Positions 1 through 10,071 of a stretch of DNA of 64,000 bases are shown in pieces. The notes under the pieces were generated by a model, which had not been told where the DNA came from, searched no databases, and saw only the letters and a list, made by a program, of their open reading frames with translations. Source of the stretch: Agaricus subrufescens (taxonomy: Eukaryota > Basidiomycota > Agaricomycetes > Agaricales > Agaricaceae). Within the stretch, counting starts at the first letter, position 1. Each line of letters starts with the position of its first letter. The stretch is from the NCBI GenBank assembly GCA_029945375.1, contig CM057068.1, positions 310,001-374,000 of the forward strand. Reading direction: 5' to 3'. A program made the translations under genes and the position numbers.

Positions 1-239
1 GAAACATACCAGGAAAACTTTGGTATATGCCACACAAGAGGTCAAGTTCATCAGATGTGAGATCATCATCTACATATTCAACACTGTACTTATCCCACAC
101 ACAAAACTGTACTGTTAGGGGAAATATAATCGTGTTTGAGGACTTTAAAACAGAAGTCTTGAGGCTGAGTCTAGGGAGACTTTATTGTGAATTATCATTG
201 AGACTGGCTATGGGATGGCTCGAGGACTTAGCGGAGCAT

Positions 240-1614
240 TGTTATGGCCCCAGCTGTTTTACGCATGAAAATATACGTTTAATGCGGCTAGGTGTATGTA
301 TTAAGTTTGAGAATGAACAATCGGTCACCCAGTTAGAGATAAGCTCAGTCGAGGACATGTGTGAAGAGAGGTTGACCTAGGGAACAGTCAAGATTGCATC
401 TGCGATTCCTAACAGGAAAACTGTACTGTTAGGGGAAATATAATCGCATTTGAGGACTTTAAAACGAGAGTCTTGAGACTGAGTCTAGGGAAACTGTATT
501 GGGAAACCTCATCAAGACTGGTTATGGGATGGCTCGAGGACTTAGCGGAGTGCGGTTCCTTTAGTGGACCTTATGCTAGGCTGGATCAATAACTACTACC
601 TGCCTAATGGAGAAGGGCTAGGCAATAAGTGAATCACACATGTTGAGACTGAATTAACCTGAAGCGAGACTGTTGGAATTGTTGGTCAAGACTCTGGATC
701 AGGCAGTAATAGTGATAATCTCAAAGCAACTAAAGGCAAGATAGAAGCTTAGTCTAATCAAGGACATCTTATCGACGGGATAATCAGTGGGGGATATGCC
801 TCGAGAGTTTCTAGACTAGGATTTAGGGTTGGAAGCTCGTTAGCCAATGAGGAGCAGGAGATTAGACAAGTGTGATGTTTGGTCGTGGAGACTGAATAGT
901 CAAGACTGTTGATTGGTGGAGAAAGATGAGTCAAGGAGACTATACCCATTCAGTGCTGGATACAGACTTGGTTATTTGTTTCATATTTGTTTATTTTGTC
1001 TCAGTTTTTATTGTGTATCATATATAGTCGCCAGTTGAGGACGAGGTTTAGGATCAAAACTCTGCCCAAGCACTGTGTGAGTGAAATCAAGTTTGGTTAA
1101 ACTTTGCAGTGTTCTAAGCATTTCTTAAGTTCTTTCTCAACTTGGAAGGTCTTGTGTTCTGCTCAAGAGAGTATCTTCACTGGTCTAATAGGATCATGAT
1201 AGCATTCAGTGCTAGCTCGACTTGTCTTGCAGTCTGTCTCGAAGCACAAAGGCAGGTCAAGGCTCTCCGAGTTTGTTGAGGCATCACTAGGGCGGACTCA
1301 CTACCCCTCCTAGATAGGTGTCTAACCCATTCTATTGAGGACAGTCGTCATGAGCTTAGCCACTCATTGCGAAGGTTCTAATCGAAACGGCATAGGTCTG
1401 GAAGAGGTCTCTATTCAGTTGAGACTTGTTTCACATTTCTATTCTACCCCTATTTTCATTTAATACTTAATTGAGATGCTTACTTTCACTTTCTTTCTGA
1501 TTTATTCTCCCCACGAACCGCACTTGAGACTCAGTGTAATTCAAAGGGTTGCATTCACATTTGATTTTATATTTTATATTTTATTTTCCACATTCACACC
1601 GATCTAGTCTCTTC
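240..1614 (+). mobile_element. Solo LTR (1,375 bp), complete, nested in older LTR
   Basis: This is a full-length copy of the same LTR family, starting TGTTATGGCC and ending CTAGTCTCTTC. It is inserted in the same orientation into the older LTR. The flanks are agcat (235-239) and agcgt (1615-1619): a 5 bp target duplication with one CpG-to-CpA change. The length agrees with the third copy (1,376 bp). It has no coding capacity; the short open frames inside it are chance. Confidence 0.85.
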
Positions 1615-1966
1615 AGCGTGGTTCCTTTAGCGGACCTTATGCTAGACTGAATCTATAACTACTACCCACCTGATATGGAAAGGCTAGGAAATGGGTGATT
1701 CACACATGTTGAGACTGAATGAACTGAAGCAAGGCTGTTGGAATTATCAGTCGAGACTCAGGATCAGGTAGCAATGCTGATAATCTTGAAGCAACTGGAG
1801 GCAAGACGGAAATTTGGTCTAATCAAGGACATCTTATCAACAGGTTGATCAGTGGGGGATGAGTCTCGAGGGTTCCTAGACTAGGGTCTAGGGTTGGAAC
1901 ATTGTTAGCCAATGAAGAGCGAGGGATTAGGCAAGTGTGGTGTTCAGTTGAGGAGACTGAATAGTC

Positions 1967-2028
1967 GAGACTGTTGATTGGTGGAGAAAGATGAGTTGAG
2001 ACTGCTGATTGGTGGAGAAAGATGAGTC
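1967..2028. repeat. 31 bp tandem duplication inside the LTR
   Basis: Two adjacent 31 bp units (1967-1997 and 1998-2028) share the core ctgattggtggagaaagatg with a few substitutions. The other two LTR copies have a single unit, so the duplication is private to this copy. Confidence 0.85.
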
Positions 2029-3440
2029 AAGGAGACTATACCCATTCAGCGCTGGATAGGGACTTGGTTATTTGTTTCATAATTGTTTATTTTGTCTCAG
2101 TCTTTTATTGTGTGTTGTATATAGTCACCAGTGGAGGACAAGGTTTGGGATTGAATCTTTGCCCAAGCACTGTGCAAGTGAAATCAAGTTTGGTTAAACT
2201 TTGCAGTGTTTTAAGCATTTCTTAAAGTTCTTTCTCAACTTGGAAGGACTTGTGTTCTGCTTGAGAGAGTATCTTCACTGGTCTAATAGGATCGCAATAG
2301 CATTTGGTGCTAGCTTGACTTGTCTTGCAGTCTGTCTCGAAGCACAAAGGCAGGTCAAGGCTCTCCAAGTTTGTTGAGGCATCACTAGGGCAGACTTACT
2401 ACCCCTCCTAGATAGGTGTCTAACCCATCCTATTGAGGACAGTCATTGCGAGCTTAGCCCCTCATCACAAAGGTTCTAATCGGACTGGCATAGGTCTGGA
2501 AGAGGTCTCTATTCAGTCAAGACTTGTTTCACATTTCTATTCTATCCCTATTTTCATTTAATACTTAATTGAGACTCTTACTTTCACTTTCTTTCTGATT
2601 TATTCTCCCCACAAACCACATTTGAGACTCAGTGTATTTCAAAGGGTTGCATTTGCATTCAATTTTATATTTTTATATTTTATCTTTCCACATTCACACC
2701 AATCTAGTCTCTTCACTGTCAAGGAAAAATGAGGTTCCTGAAGCTAGCCGATGAATATTTGTTACTATACAAGGAGGCAACTCACCTAGTCTGGGCAAAT
2801 TCCTTGTTGGATCTGGCATACTCCCTTGTTGACTCACATCTTCACAATTCCAAAGATCAGCCTCCCTTTCAAATCCCATGCTTGCAGTACATCAGAGCTG
2901 CTCTGCCTTCTGATTCAGCTCCTGTCAAAGAGGGTCCTTCAGACAAGGGTAGCTGCTCATTTTTATTGGAAGATTATATCAACCCAGAAACACATGGAGA
3001 TTTTGTCAAGTATATTCACAATCAAAGCTTGGGTCCAAACCAGAAGTTATCAGAGGTGAATAAAGAGATTGCTTTGTTCCTCTGTTTTACACAGCATGTA
3101 CAATATATTGTCACTAGCCATTTAGCATTTGTCTTGGATTACCAAGGTTAGTTTTCCTCTTATTATTTTTCTTCCTAGCTTATGATTCCACAGGAGCTGG
3201 AGATCTTCTTACTGACCCACAAATAATGACAAGCCCATAAGTAACTCTTTAGGTTGTGGTTGATTGTGACTCAGTTATGTTCAGAGAGCTTGGTAGTAAT
3301 CTCTTCGGAGATGGCAACATTGGTATTATGGTGTACAAATTTCCCCTCAAGCATACCTGCAACCATTTCTGCCAGTAGTTTGGGTTGCCTTCAGTCAAAC
3401 CGCCGCAGCTCCAAAAATCAGCTACTAAATTGAGCGAGCA

Positions 3441-4026
3441 AGGTGAAGAGGTTGTGTCCAAGTGATATTGGTACATATAGCCTTGTCTTTCATTCAAAAA
3501 CCCCAAAGCTAGTACTTTTACTTAAAGTATAATCTGGTTATTCTACTGTTATACCATTGTGTACTTAGCTACTCAAGTGATAATTACATGGGTGTTCTAT
3601 TATTAGTGGATTCATTTATGTCGGACTTGTTCCTTCTCATGTCACCCCTCACAGTCAGTCATGTCAAGTTTTTTTATTGTATTGGGCTTAAAGCATGTTT
3701 TTGCGAATCCAATGATAGGATTTGGATCCCAGGATTTCATTACCAGAATGAGGAATACAGATAACCGATTACAATTTGATTTTCATAACAATGGATCCAA
3801 CACAGAACGGATTCATGAATACAGATCACATCCGAGACACCGTAGAGTAGAGGATATTTCATGCGAAGGTCAGTCATACCACGAAAATGATTTCCTCTCC
3901 TTTCTGCGAAAGGGCATTCTTCAACGACAGTTATCGCGGTCAATCCATACGTCTCACTAGCAATCACTGCCACTACTGATCTGAACGAATCAACCACGTT
4001 GTCAACAATACTGCTAAAGTCTTGAT
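3441..4026. other. Spacer between alpha-kinase relic and DIRS gag
   Basis: No gene is supported here. The 5' end of the retrotransposon should lie in this stretch, but I could not identify the terminal repeat. Open frames on both strands (to about 3960) have no recognisable motif. Confidence 0.5.
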
Positions 4027-5328
4027 ATGAGCCATGAGCCTGAACAGAGCGAGACTTCAAACGCCCTCGCTGGATTCCCACCACAGGTCGGAGGAGGACG
4101 GGAACGATCCGCCTCTCCCTATACATCGTCTGTTGGCAGGGCTGGATTGTCTGGCCATACTGGGGGTTTGGGGAGATCTCGAACCTTGGGCACTAATACG
4201 ACCAACGCGCCAGTCGCGTCACAGCAAGTCGATCGGGGCATTTATTTACATCTCGCCCTCATCGAGGCGTTGGAGAAATATCAGTCCGGAGCCTGGAGTT
4301 ACATCAGAAGTGGAAGGGAGGGAGGAGCCTTCATTGCAGCCTTGGAAGATCTCACCGACTTTGAGCAAGATGCCTTATCCTTGGAGTTCACGGAGGCCGT
4401 TGATAGAATGGATCGAAGGAGAGAAGAGGAGCGGGACAGAAGGGGAAGCAGAGAGGGGGGACAGAGAAGATTCGAGGGGGAGGAAGAGGAAACTGGTCGA
4501 TTGGATTGGGGAGAGGATGGAGAGGGAAGAATCGCTGGCCGGATCGGACAAAGGGGAGGAGTACTATGCGAGGACCGATGCCTGTGGTTCAAGGCTAAGA
4601 AAGAAGATCCACGGGAGGTCGCTGCTGAGAGTCGACGAAAAACCCGAGACATCATACAATATCTACAGGACAACATACCTACCACCGTTCAATGGGCTCA
4701 GTTCGCCGAGGGGAGCCCAAAACACTTCCCAGAATCTGAGTGGAATAATATCATTAGAGGACGAGCTGTCAATCTCGGGAAGGTACCCGCCTTGCGCTTC
4801 ATATCGCGACCTTTGCCTGAGAATGTTGGCACTGTCGGAGGAATCGAGGTCCAATTCCCCGGAAAGGAAAGAGGAAGAAGAATTGAGGGGCAGAGCGACT
4901 GGCACAATGCGTGGAGGGCGACGGCTAGAGCAACCGCGTTTGTTTTCCCCCACCGCGAGAAGGAACTCATCGATTATGAGGACTACATCATGGAAAAATT
5001 CTCCAGACGCAGCCTTGTGTATCAATTGCAGGTCATCACATTCGATGAAGCGATCTGCCAAACTGTTGGAGGAGGAGAAGGTCAGTCCCTGCTCGACACG
5101 GACATACTCCAGGAGTTTAGTGAAGTTGTGCTCGACTCAAGCGGAGCGGAATTCCAAGGGGAAGGGAGGTCGGGTGCAAGAAAGGGGCAACTATGCAACA
5201 AGTTCAACCAGAAGTCAGGATGCGACAGAGAAGATTGTTTTTACGAACATAAGTGCTGGGGATGCAAAGAAACAGACCATGGGCAATCAACGTGCTCAAA
5301 AACCAAGCCCGATGGCAAGGGGAAATAG
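4027..5328 (+). CDS. Gag-like nucleocapsid protein of DIRS element
   Basis: 433 residues from the ATG at 4027, uninterrupted. The N-terminal ~80 residues are Ser/Gly-rich. A highly charged Arg/Glu segment follows at about 130-175. Near the C-terminus (about 388-427) is a Cys/His-rich zinc finger: a CCCH-like C-x8-C-x4-C-x3-H, immediately followed by C-x2-C-x4-H-x4-C, the retroviral zinc-knuckle spacing. This fits RNA packaging by a gag-type protein. The stop overlaps the likely ATG of the RT frame (5279) by about 50 nt, and the RT frame is +1 relative to gag, so pol may be reached by re-initiation or frameshifting. The family assignment rests on position and fingers, not on sequence identity. 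Confidence 0.75.
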   Translation: MSHEPEQSETSNALAGFPPQVGGGRERSASPYTSSVGRAGLSGHTGGLGRSRTLGTNTTNAPVASQQVDRGIYLHLALIEALEKYQSGAWSYIRSGREGGAFIAALEDLTDFEQDALSLEFTEAVDRMDRRREEERDRRGSREGGQRRFEGEEEETGRLDWGEDGEGRIAGRIGQRGGVLCEDRCLWFKAKKEDPREVAAESRRKTRDIIQYLQDNIPTTVQWAQFAEGSPKHFPESEWNNIIRGRAVNLGKVPALRFISRPLPENVGTVGGIEVQFPGKERGRRIEGQSDWHNAWRATARATAFVFPHREKELIDYEDYIMEKFSRRSLVYQLQVITFDEAICQTVGGGEGQSLLDTDILQEFSEVVLDSSGAEFQGEGRSGARKGQLCNKFNQKSGCDREDCFYEHKCWGCKETDHGQSTCSKTKPDGKGK

Positions 5329-8300
5329 GCCAAAGTATCTGCGGTATAATAGGTGGGACGTCAAGGGAGGCCCAATCCCAGGGGCGGCAGACTGGTCAGA
5401 GCAAGCGACGTCGCTGCCTCGACCGCCGAAGTTGAACCATGATCACGTGATCGCTCAAACCCTGCGCGCGCGGGCAAACTTATTTCAAATCATAACTCCA
5501 ATCAAGACTCAAGTTTTCCGAAAACTTTTGCGCGCACATCCCAACCAAAACTTCGTTAAATCAGTATGCGAGGGGTTCAAGAGCGGATTTTGGCTGTGGG
5601 CCATCATTGATATGGAAGGATACCTGGAGGTGAACGATCAAGCACAGGCCGCATCGAAATCAGAGGCCACGGCGGCTTTCCTCAGAGAGCAAAGGGACAA
5701 GGAAGTGGAGAAAGGGAGATTCTCGGCTGGATTCAGCAGAGAATTACTCCCAGGCATGTACTGCATGCCTATTTTCGTGGTGCCGAAGTCAGAGCCTAAT
5801 ACTTTCCGTCTAGTGACACACCAGAGCTTCGGAGAGCATTCCTTAAATTCTATGACACCCCCCCACGAATGTTCTTTTCCGATGGATAATTTGACGAGAC
5901 TTGGGGACCAGTTAATAAGAATACGACGGGAGTGTCTGACCGGACAGAAAGTTATGCTGTGGAAGAGCGATGTGTCAGAGGCATATCAGTTGCTGCCAGT
6001 TGCACCAGAGTGGCAGATTCGTCAAATCAACACCATCGAGGGTAAACGACACGTCGACCGTTGTGTGGCCTTTGGGGGCAGGCAATCCGGGGACTTATTC
6101 ATTTCTTTTATGAGCTTAGTGTTGTGGATATTGCAGCACAAGCGCAGGGTACTGCACCCAAATGGTTTTGTCGACGACACCTTTAGCGTTCAGGTCGGGA
6201 CAGAGTTGGTATTCCATGCTCCTCTCGGGAAATCGATACCGGTCAACCAAGCATGGATGCTTCAACTGTGGGACGACATCGGCATACCTTATAAACCACA
6301 CAAGCAGCAACACGGAAGCGTGCTGACCATCCTAGGCATCGAGGTCGACGCAGAAGCATTAACATTCACGTTACCGCTGTTACGGCCCCAGCTGTTTTAC
6401 GCGTGAAAATTCACACTTAATGCGGCTAGGTGTACGTATTAAGTTCGAGAATGAACAATCGGTCACCCAGTTAGAGATAAGCTCAGTCGAGGACATGTGT
6501 GAAGAGAGGTTGACCTAGGGGACGGTCGAGATTGCATCCGCGATTCCTAGCAGGAAAACCGTACTGCTAGGGGAAATATAATCGCGTTTGAGGACTTAAA
6601 ATGGAAGTCTCGAGACTGAGTCTAGGGAGACTTTGCTGGAAATTATCATCGAGGTTGGCTATGGGATGGCTCGAGGACTTAGCGGAACGCGGTTCCTTCA
6701 GCGGACCTTATGCTAAACCGAATCTATAACTACTACCTGCCTAATAAGGAAAGGGCTAGGAAGTAGACGACTTACACATGTGAGACTGAATTAACCTGAA
6801 GCGAGACTGTTGGAGTTGTCGGTCGAGACTCTGGATCAGGCGGTAATAGTGATAATCTCGAAGCAACTAAAGGCGAGATAGAAGTGTAGTCTAATCGAGG
6901 ACACCTTATCGATGGGATTATCAGTGGGGGGTGCGCCTCGGGAGTTTCTAGACTAGGGTCTAGGGTTAGAAGCTCGTTAGCCAATGAGGAGTGGAAGATT
7001 AGGCAAGTGCGATGTTCGGTCGAGGAGACTGAATAGTCGAGACTGTTGATTGGTGGAGAAAGATGAGTCGAGGAGACTATACCCATTCAGTGCTGGATAC
7101 GGACTTGGTTATCTGTTTCATATTTGTTTATTTTGTCTCAGTTTTTTATTGTGTATCATATATAGTCGCCAGTCGAGGATGAGGTTCAGAATCGAATCTT
7201 TGCCCAAGCGCTGTGTGAGTGAAATCGAGTTTGGTTAAACTTCGCAGTGTTCTAAGCATTTCTTAAGTTCTTTCTCGACTCGGAAGGTCTTGTGTTCTGC
7301 TCGAGAGAGTATCTTCACTGGTCTAATAGGATCGCGATAGCATTCGGTGCTAGCTCGACTTGTCTTGCAGTCTGTCTCGAAGCGCGAAGGCAGGTCAAGG
7401 CTCTCCGAGTTTGTTGAGGCATCACTAGGGCGGATTCGCTACCCCTCCTAGATAGGTGTCTAACCCATTCTATTGAGGACAGTCGTTGCGAGCTTAGCCA
7501 CTCGTCGCGAAGGTTCTAATTGAAACGGCATAGGTCTGGAAGAGGTTTCTATTCAGTCGAGACTTGTTTCACATTTCTATTCTACCCCTATTTTCATTTA
7601 ATACTTAATTGAGATGCTTACTTTCACTTTCTTTCTGATTTATTCTCCCCACGAACCGCACTCGAGACTTGGTGTAATTCGAAAGGGTTGCATTCGCATC
7701 CGATTTTATATTTTATATTTTATTTTCCACATTCACACCGATCTAGTCTCTTCACCGCAGGAGAAAAAGGACGAGCTGGTGGCGGAAATGGACAAGTTCA
7801 TCTTTTCGCCTGGACTACGGTCGAATTGTTTCTCCATGAGGGAACTGCAAACGTTAGTGGGATGGTTTAATTGGGCACTGAATGTTTTCCCACTGCTACG
7901 ACCGGGGCTGTGCAATATTTATGCAAGAATGCAGGAGAAAGGGAAATCAAAGGCGAGAATGCGGGCAATGAGAGCAATGAGCGACGACCTTAGTTGGGCC
8001 AAGGTGCATATTCAAAGGTCTAACGGAATATTTCTATTGATTGAGTTGGACTGGAAGGTGGATGACCCAGGCGTCATGACAATATACACCGATGCATGCT
8101 TATCCAGGATGGGGGTATTCATCCTGGATTTCAACCTGGGGTTATGGCATACAATGGAGACCAAGCTAGAGAGCGAGTGGATATATTATAGGGAGTTGTG
8201 GGCCGTGGTGTCGGCATTACATTACTGCGTGAAGGTTCTGGACCTGTGGCAAGATCACATCGTTATCTTCATGGACAATTCCAATTGCGTCGACGCTTTC

Positions 8301-8435
8301 AACACCCTAGCTGTGGATCCACTATACAACCCCATGCTCCGCTTCGCAGTGGATCTGCTGCTGGGATCATATTGTCAACTGCGGGTACTGCATATCCTGG
8401 GGACAGAAAACAACGTTGCAGATGCACTGTCATGA
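5279..8435 (+). pseudogene. Reverse transcriptase-RNase H of DIRS element, split by LTR
   Basis: The RT part (5279-6377) contains the palm blocks in order: FRLVTHQSFGEHSLN, the first catalytic Asp in KSDVSEAY, and the YxDD-box variant FVDDTF. It ends at TILGIEVDAE. The RNase H part (7759-8435) has the four acidic positions in TDAC, YYRELWAV, FMDNSN and NNVADALS. The 1,376 bp LTR at 6378-7753 splits the gene between them. One copy of the accgc target duplication plus the flanks restores a continuous frame of about 591 codons, so the rest of the frame was intact when the LTR arrived. The same +1 frame stays open back to 4034 across gag; translation there is not supported by motifs. Confidence 0.85.
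6378..7753 (+). mobile_element. Solo LTR (1,376 bp) inserted in DIRS RT-RNase H
   Basis: Starts TGTTACGGCC and ends CTAGTCTCTTC. It is flanked by accgc at 6373-6377 and 7754-7758, a perfect 5 bp target duplication. It is the least decayed of the three copies and still rich in CG dinucleotides where the others have TG or CA. If the last base is taken as the A at 7754, the ends are TG..CA with a 4 bp duplication. The sequence supports both readings. No internal retrotransposon region is present. Confidence 0.9.
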
Positions 8436-8524
8436 AAGGATTTGGGGAGAGCGGCAACCTTAGAACCTGGACTCAACATTCAGTATTTTGAACCCCCTTG
8501 GGATGCATTGGGGGCGATCAAAAA

Positions 8525-9511
8525 ATGAGCACATTGTCGCGACGGGGTTTGGCAAAAGTGCCCTTGTCAATACCTCAATTGGATGCCCTGGTGGCTGAGT
8601 TATGGGAGCACACTATCGATAAATCCACTGGGCAATCTTACGATTCCCATCTTTCAAGTTATATCAGCTTTTGCAATATTCACAATTTCCCTATCGCACC
8701 TACACTTCTGCAAGTTGCACAATATATTGGTTTTTCAAGCAGGCTTCTATCACCGAACTCGCTCGATTTGTACCTGTCAGGGATATTGTTCTGGCTACGA
8801 CCTCACTTCCCTGAGACTGTGGGTATACGGGACAATCCTTACATACACGGCCTGATTAAGGCGGCAAAGAGGCTACATAGTAAACCCATTTGACGACGAC
8901 ATCCAATATCATTCAAGCAACTCAATGACATCGCGAGACACTACCAGAACCACAATTCTTTCGACAATCTCCTTTTCCTTGCCTTACTCGTGTCGGGTTT
9001 CTTCGGGTTATTACGCCTTGGAGAGCTGACGGATTCCAATGACAACAGACTCGTCAATTGTAGGAAGACAATACGAAGAGATTCCTTACACATCACCGCA
9101 TCCGACGCTCGCTTTATACTACCGGCCAGCAAAACCGATAAATTCTTCGCCGGCAATGAAATCTTGTTGCGGGAGAACAATTGCGCAAGTAGCCCATTAC
9201 AGGCCATCAGTGTGTACATCAAGGAGAGGGACACCCGCTTCCCATCAACACCATGGCTGTGGCTCATGAGCAATGGTTCGCCTCCAATGCGCAGATGGTT
9301 CTTGGACCGTTTCCATCTACACCTCGACTCCCACTTTGGGGGTCACTCATTGAGGTCCGGGGGCGCCACCTTGCTGGCAGAACATGGCATCCCATTCGAA
9401 ATCATCCACTCCCTAGGAAGATGGTCATCTGAGGCCTTTAATATCTACATTCGCACCCACCCCGCTATGCTGCATGCTAGAGGCGGCTTCCCAGATACAG
9501 AAGATGGTTAG
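8525..9511 (+). pseudogene. Tyrosine recombinase (integrase) of DIRS element, one stop
   Basis: The frame runs from ATG 8525 to the stop at 9511 (329 codons) with a single internal TGA at 8891-8893. A CGA arginine there would fit, so one C-to-T change at a CpG explains the stop. Catalytic landmarks: first Arg in FGLLRLGEL, box II HSLRSGG (His-x-x-Arg), LGRWSS (the His/Trp position), and the nucleophile Tyr in FNIYIR. The N-terminal part resembles a SAM-like core-binding domain. The protein would join circular DNA intermediates to the genome. It is a separate frame downstream of RNase H, as in Ngaro-type elements. Confidence 0.85.
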
Positions 9512-10071
9512 GAAGGTAGCCCAAAACGACCTGGGGATCTCTCAGATCATTTCTTTCTTTCTCTCTTTCTTTGTTTTTCTATCTATCCTGATCTATTTCC
9601 ATTCACATACAAATTGCCGCATACCGCGAGAACAACATCGCGGATGCCTTATGTATGATTATAAAATAGTATGATATTGTCTATGTTGTACCGACAGAAT
9701 ATCAAACAAATTAACAGGCATGGATATCGTGCCTGTTTACCCGTACCCATATCTGGAAGGAAAGGAGGGATCCGAGAAAATCCTCATCATTGGATTCTCT
9801 GCATTATACTATGCGTGGGACCGCCATGGGTTATTTCTATTACACGTGAGTCACAAATCTATATTTAGTTGCGGGATTAGGGGTCCGTGTGAAAGGCTTG
9901 GCGGCAGGCCCTTCCCGCATTCCATACTAAACCACTGGCAGGATCAGGGTTCTTTTTCCACACCTACCTGGCAGGCAAGTCACATTATACTGCACTACAC
10001 TGAACCAACTTAACACTAACCTCTATGGATTTTATAGCTTCTAATTCATCTGATCAACGTTGGTCACCGAC
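9512..10071. other. Spacer between DIRS recombinase and first F-box gene
   Basis: Pyrimidine tracts lie at 9545-9600. A short stretch near 9633-9655 reads ENNIADAL in one frame, echoing the RNase H end motif. A 97-codon open frame (9720-10013) has no recognisable domain and I do not call it. The stretch just before the F-box ATG shares a leader motif (ggcaggcaagtcac) with the sequence before the next paralog. Confidence 0.4.

Larger units (their letters stand above)
111..2714 (+). mobile_element. Solo LTR, 5'-truncated, itself interrupted by a second LTR
   Basis: LTR sequence lies at 111-239 and 1615-2714. It matches the complete copy at 6378-7753 except that roughly the first 190 bp are missing. 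It is flanked by actgt at 106-110 and 2715-2719, which fits a 5 bp target duplication in the alpha-kinase relic. The 3' end reads TCTAGTCTCTTC, the same as the other copies. No gag-pol internal region is present, so this is a solo LTR left by recombination. C-to-T and G-to-A changes at CpG positions are frequent relative to the 6378 copy, which fits an older, methylated insertion. Confidence 0.8.
1..3440 (+). pseudogene. Alpha-type protein kinase relic, interrupted by LTRs
   Basis: The host reading runs from the window edge to about 110 and resumes after 2719. The resumed part (2729-3146) reads FLKLADEY near its start and has the late alpha-kinase pattern CFTQHVQY, then LAFVLDYQG. A 47 nt intron (3147-3193) leads to GAGDLLTDPQIMTSP. 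A FGDGN-type segment and a Cys/His tail (HTCNHFC) follow near 3295-3375. These match the C-terminal half of fungal alpha-kinases, where the DPQ and Cys/His tail bind zinc. It is broken: a TAA follows TSP, a TAG falls where a Trp or Tyr is expected after the last Cys, and 2.6 kb of LTR DNA separates the two halves. The two halves join in frame across a 5 bp target duplication (actgt). The 5' part lies outside the window. The family call is from memory of the motifs. Confidence 0.6.
4027..9511 (+). mobile_element. DIRS/Ngaro-like tyrosine-recombinase retrotransposon
   Basis: Four coding parts lie in order on one strand: gag-like with zinc fingers, reverse transcriptase, RNase H, and a separate tyrosine recombinase frame. 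RT-RNase H plus a tyrosine recombinase instead of a DDE integrase defines the DIRS order. No methyltransferase domain was seen, which favours Ngaro-like over DIRS1 or PAT subgroups. The copy is dead: a solo LTR sits inside the RT-RNase H frame and a stop codon sits in the recombinase. The outer ends (split direct or inverted repeats) were not located, so coordinates cover only the coding span. Confidence 0.85.

Noticed and set aside
27..380. 117-codon open frame at the left edge
   Set aside because: It runs from kinase flank into LTR sequence and has no domain of its own; its continuation is LTR repeat.
4299..5061. Minus-strand open frames over gag
   Set aside because: Antisense shadows of the charged gag region; no motifs or start context.
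7050..7238. Small open frames conserved among LTR copies (MSQGDYTHS-like)
   Set aside because: They lie in the LTR, differ by stops between copies and have no start conservation; repeat conservation alone explains them.
9720..10013. 97-codon open frame before the F-box genes
   Set aside because: No signal peptide, domain or splice-consistent extension; could not be told from chance.
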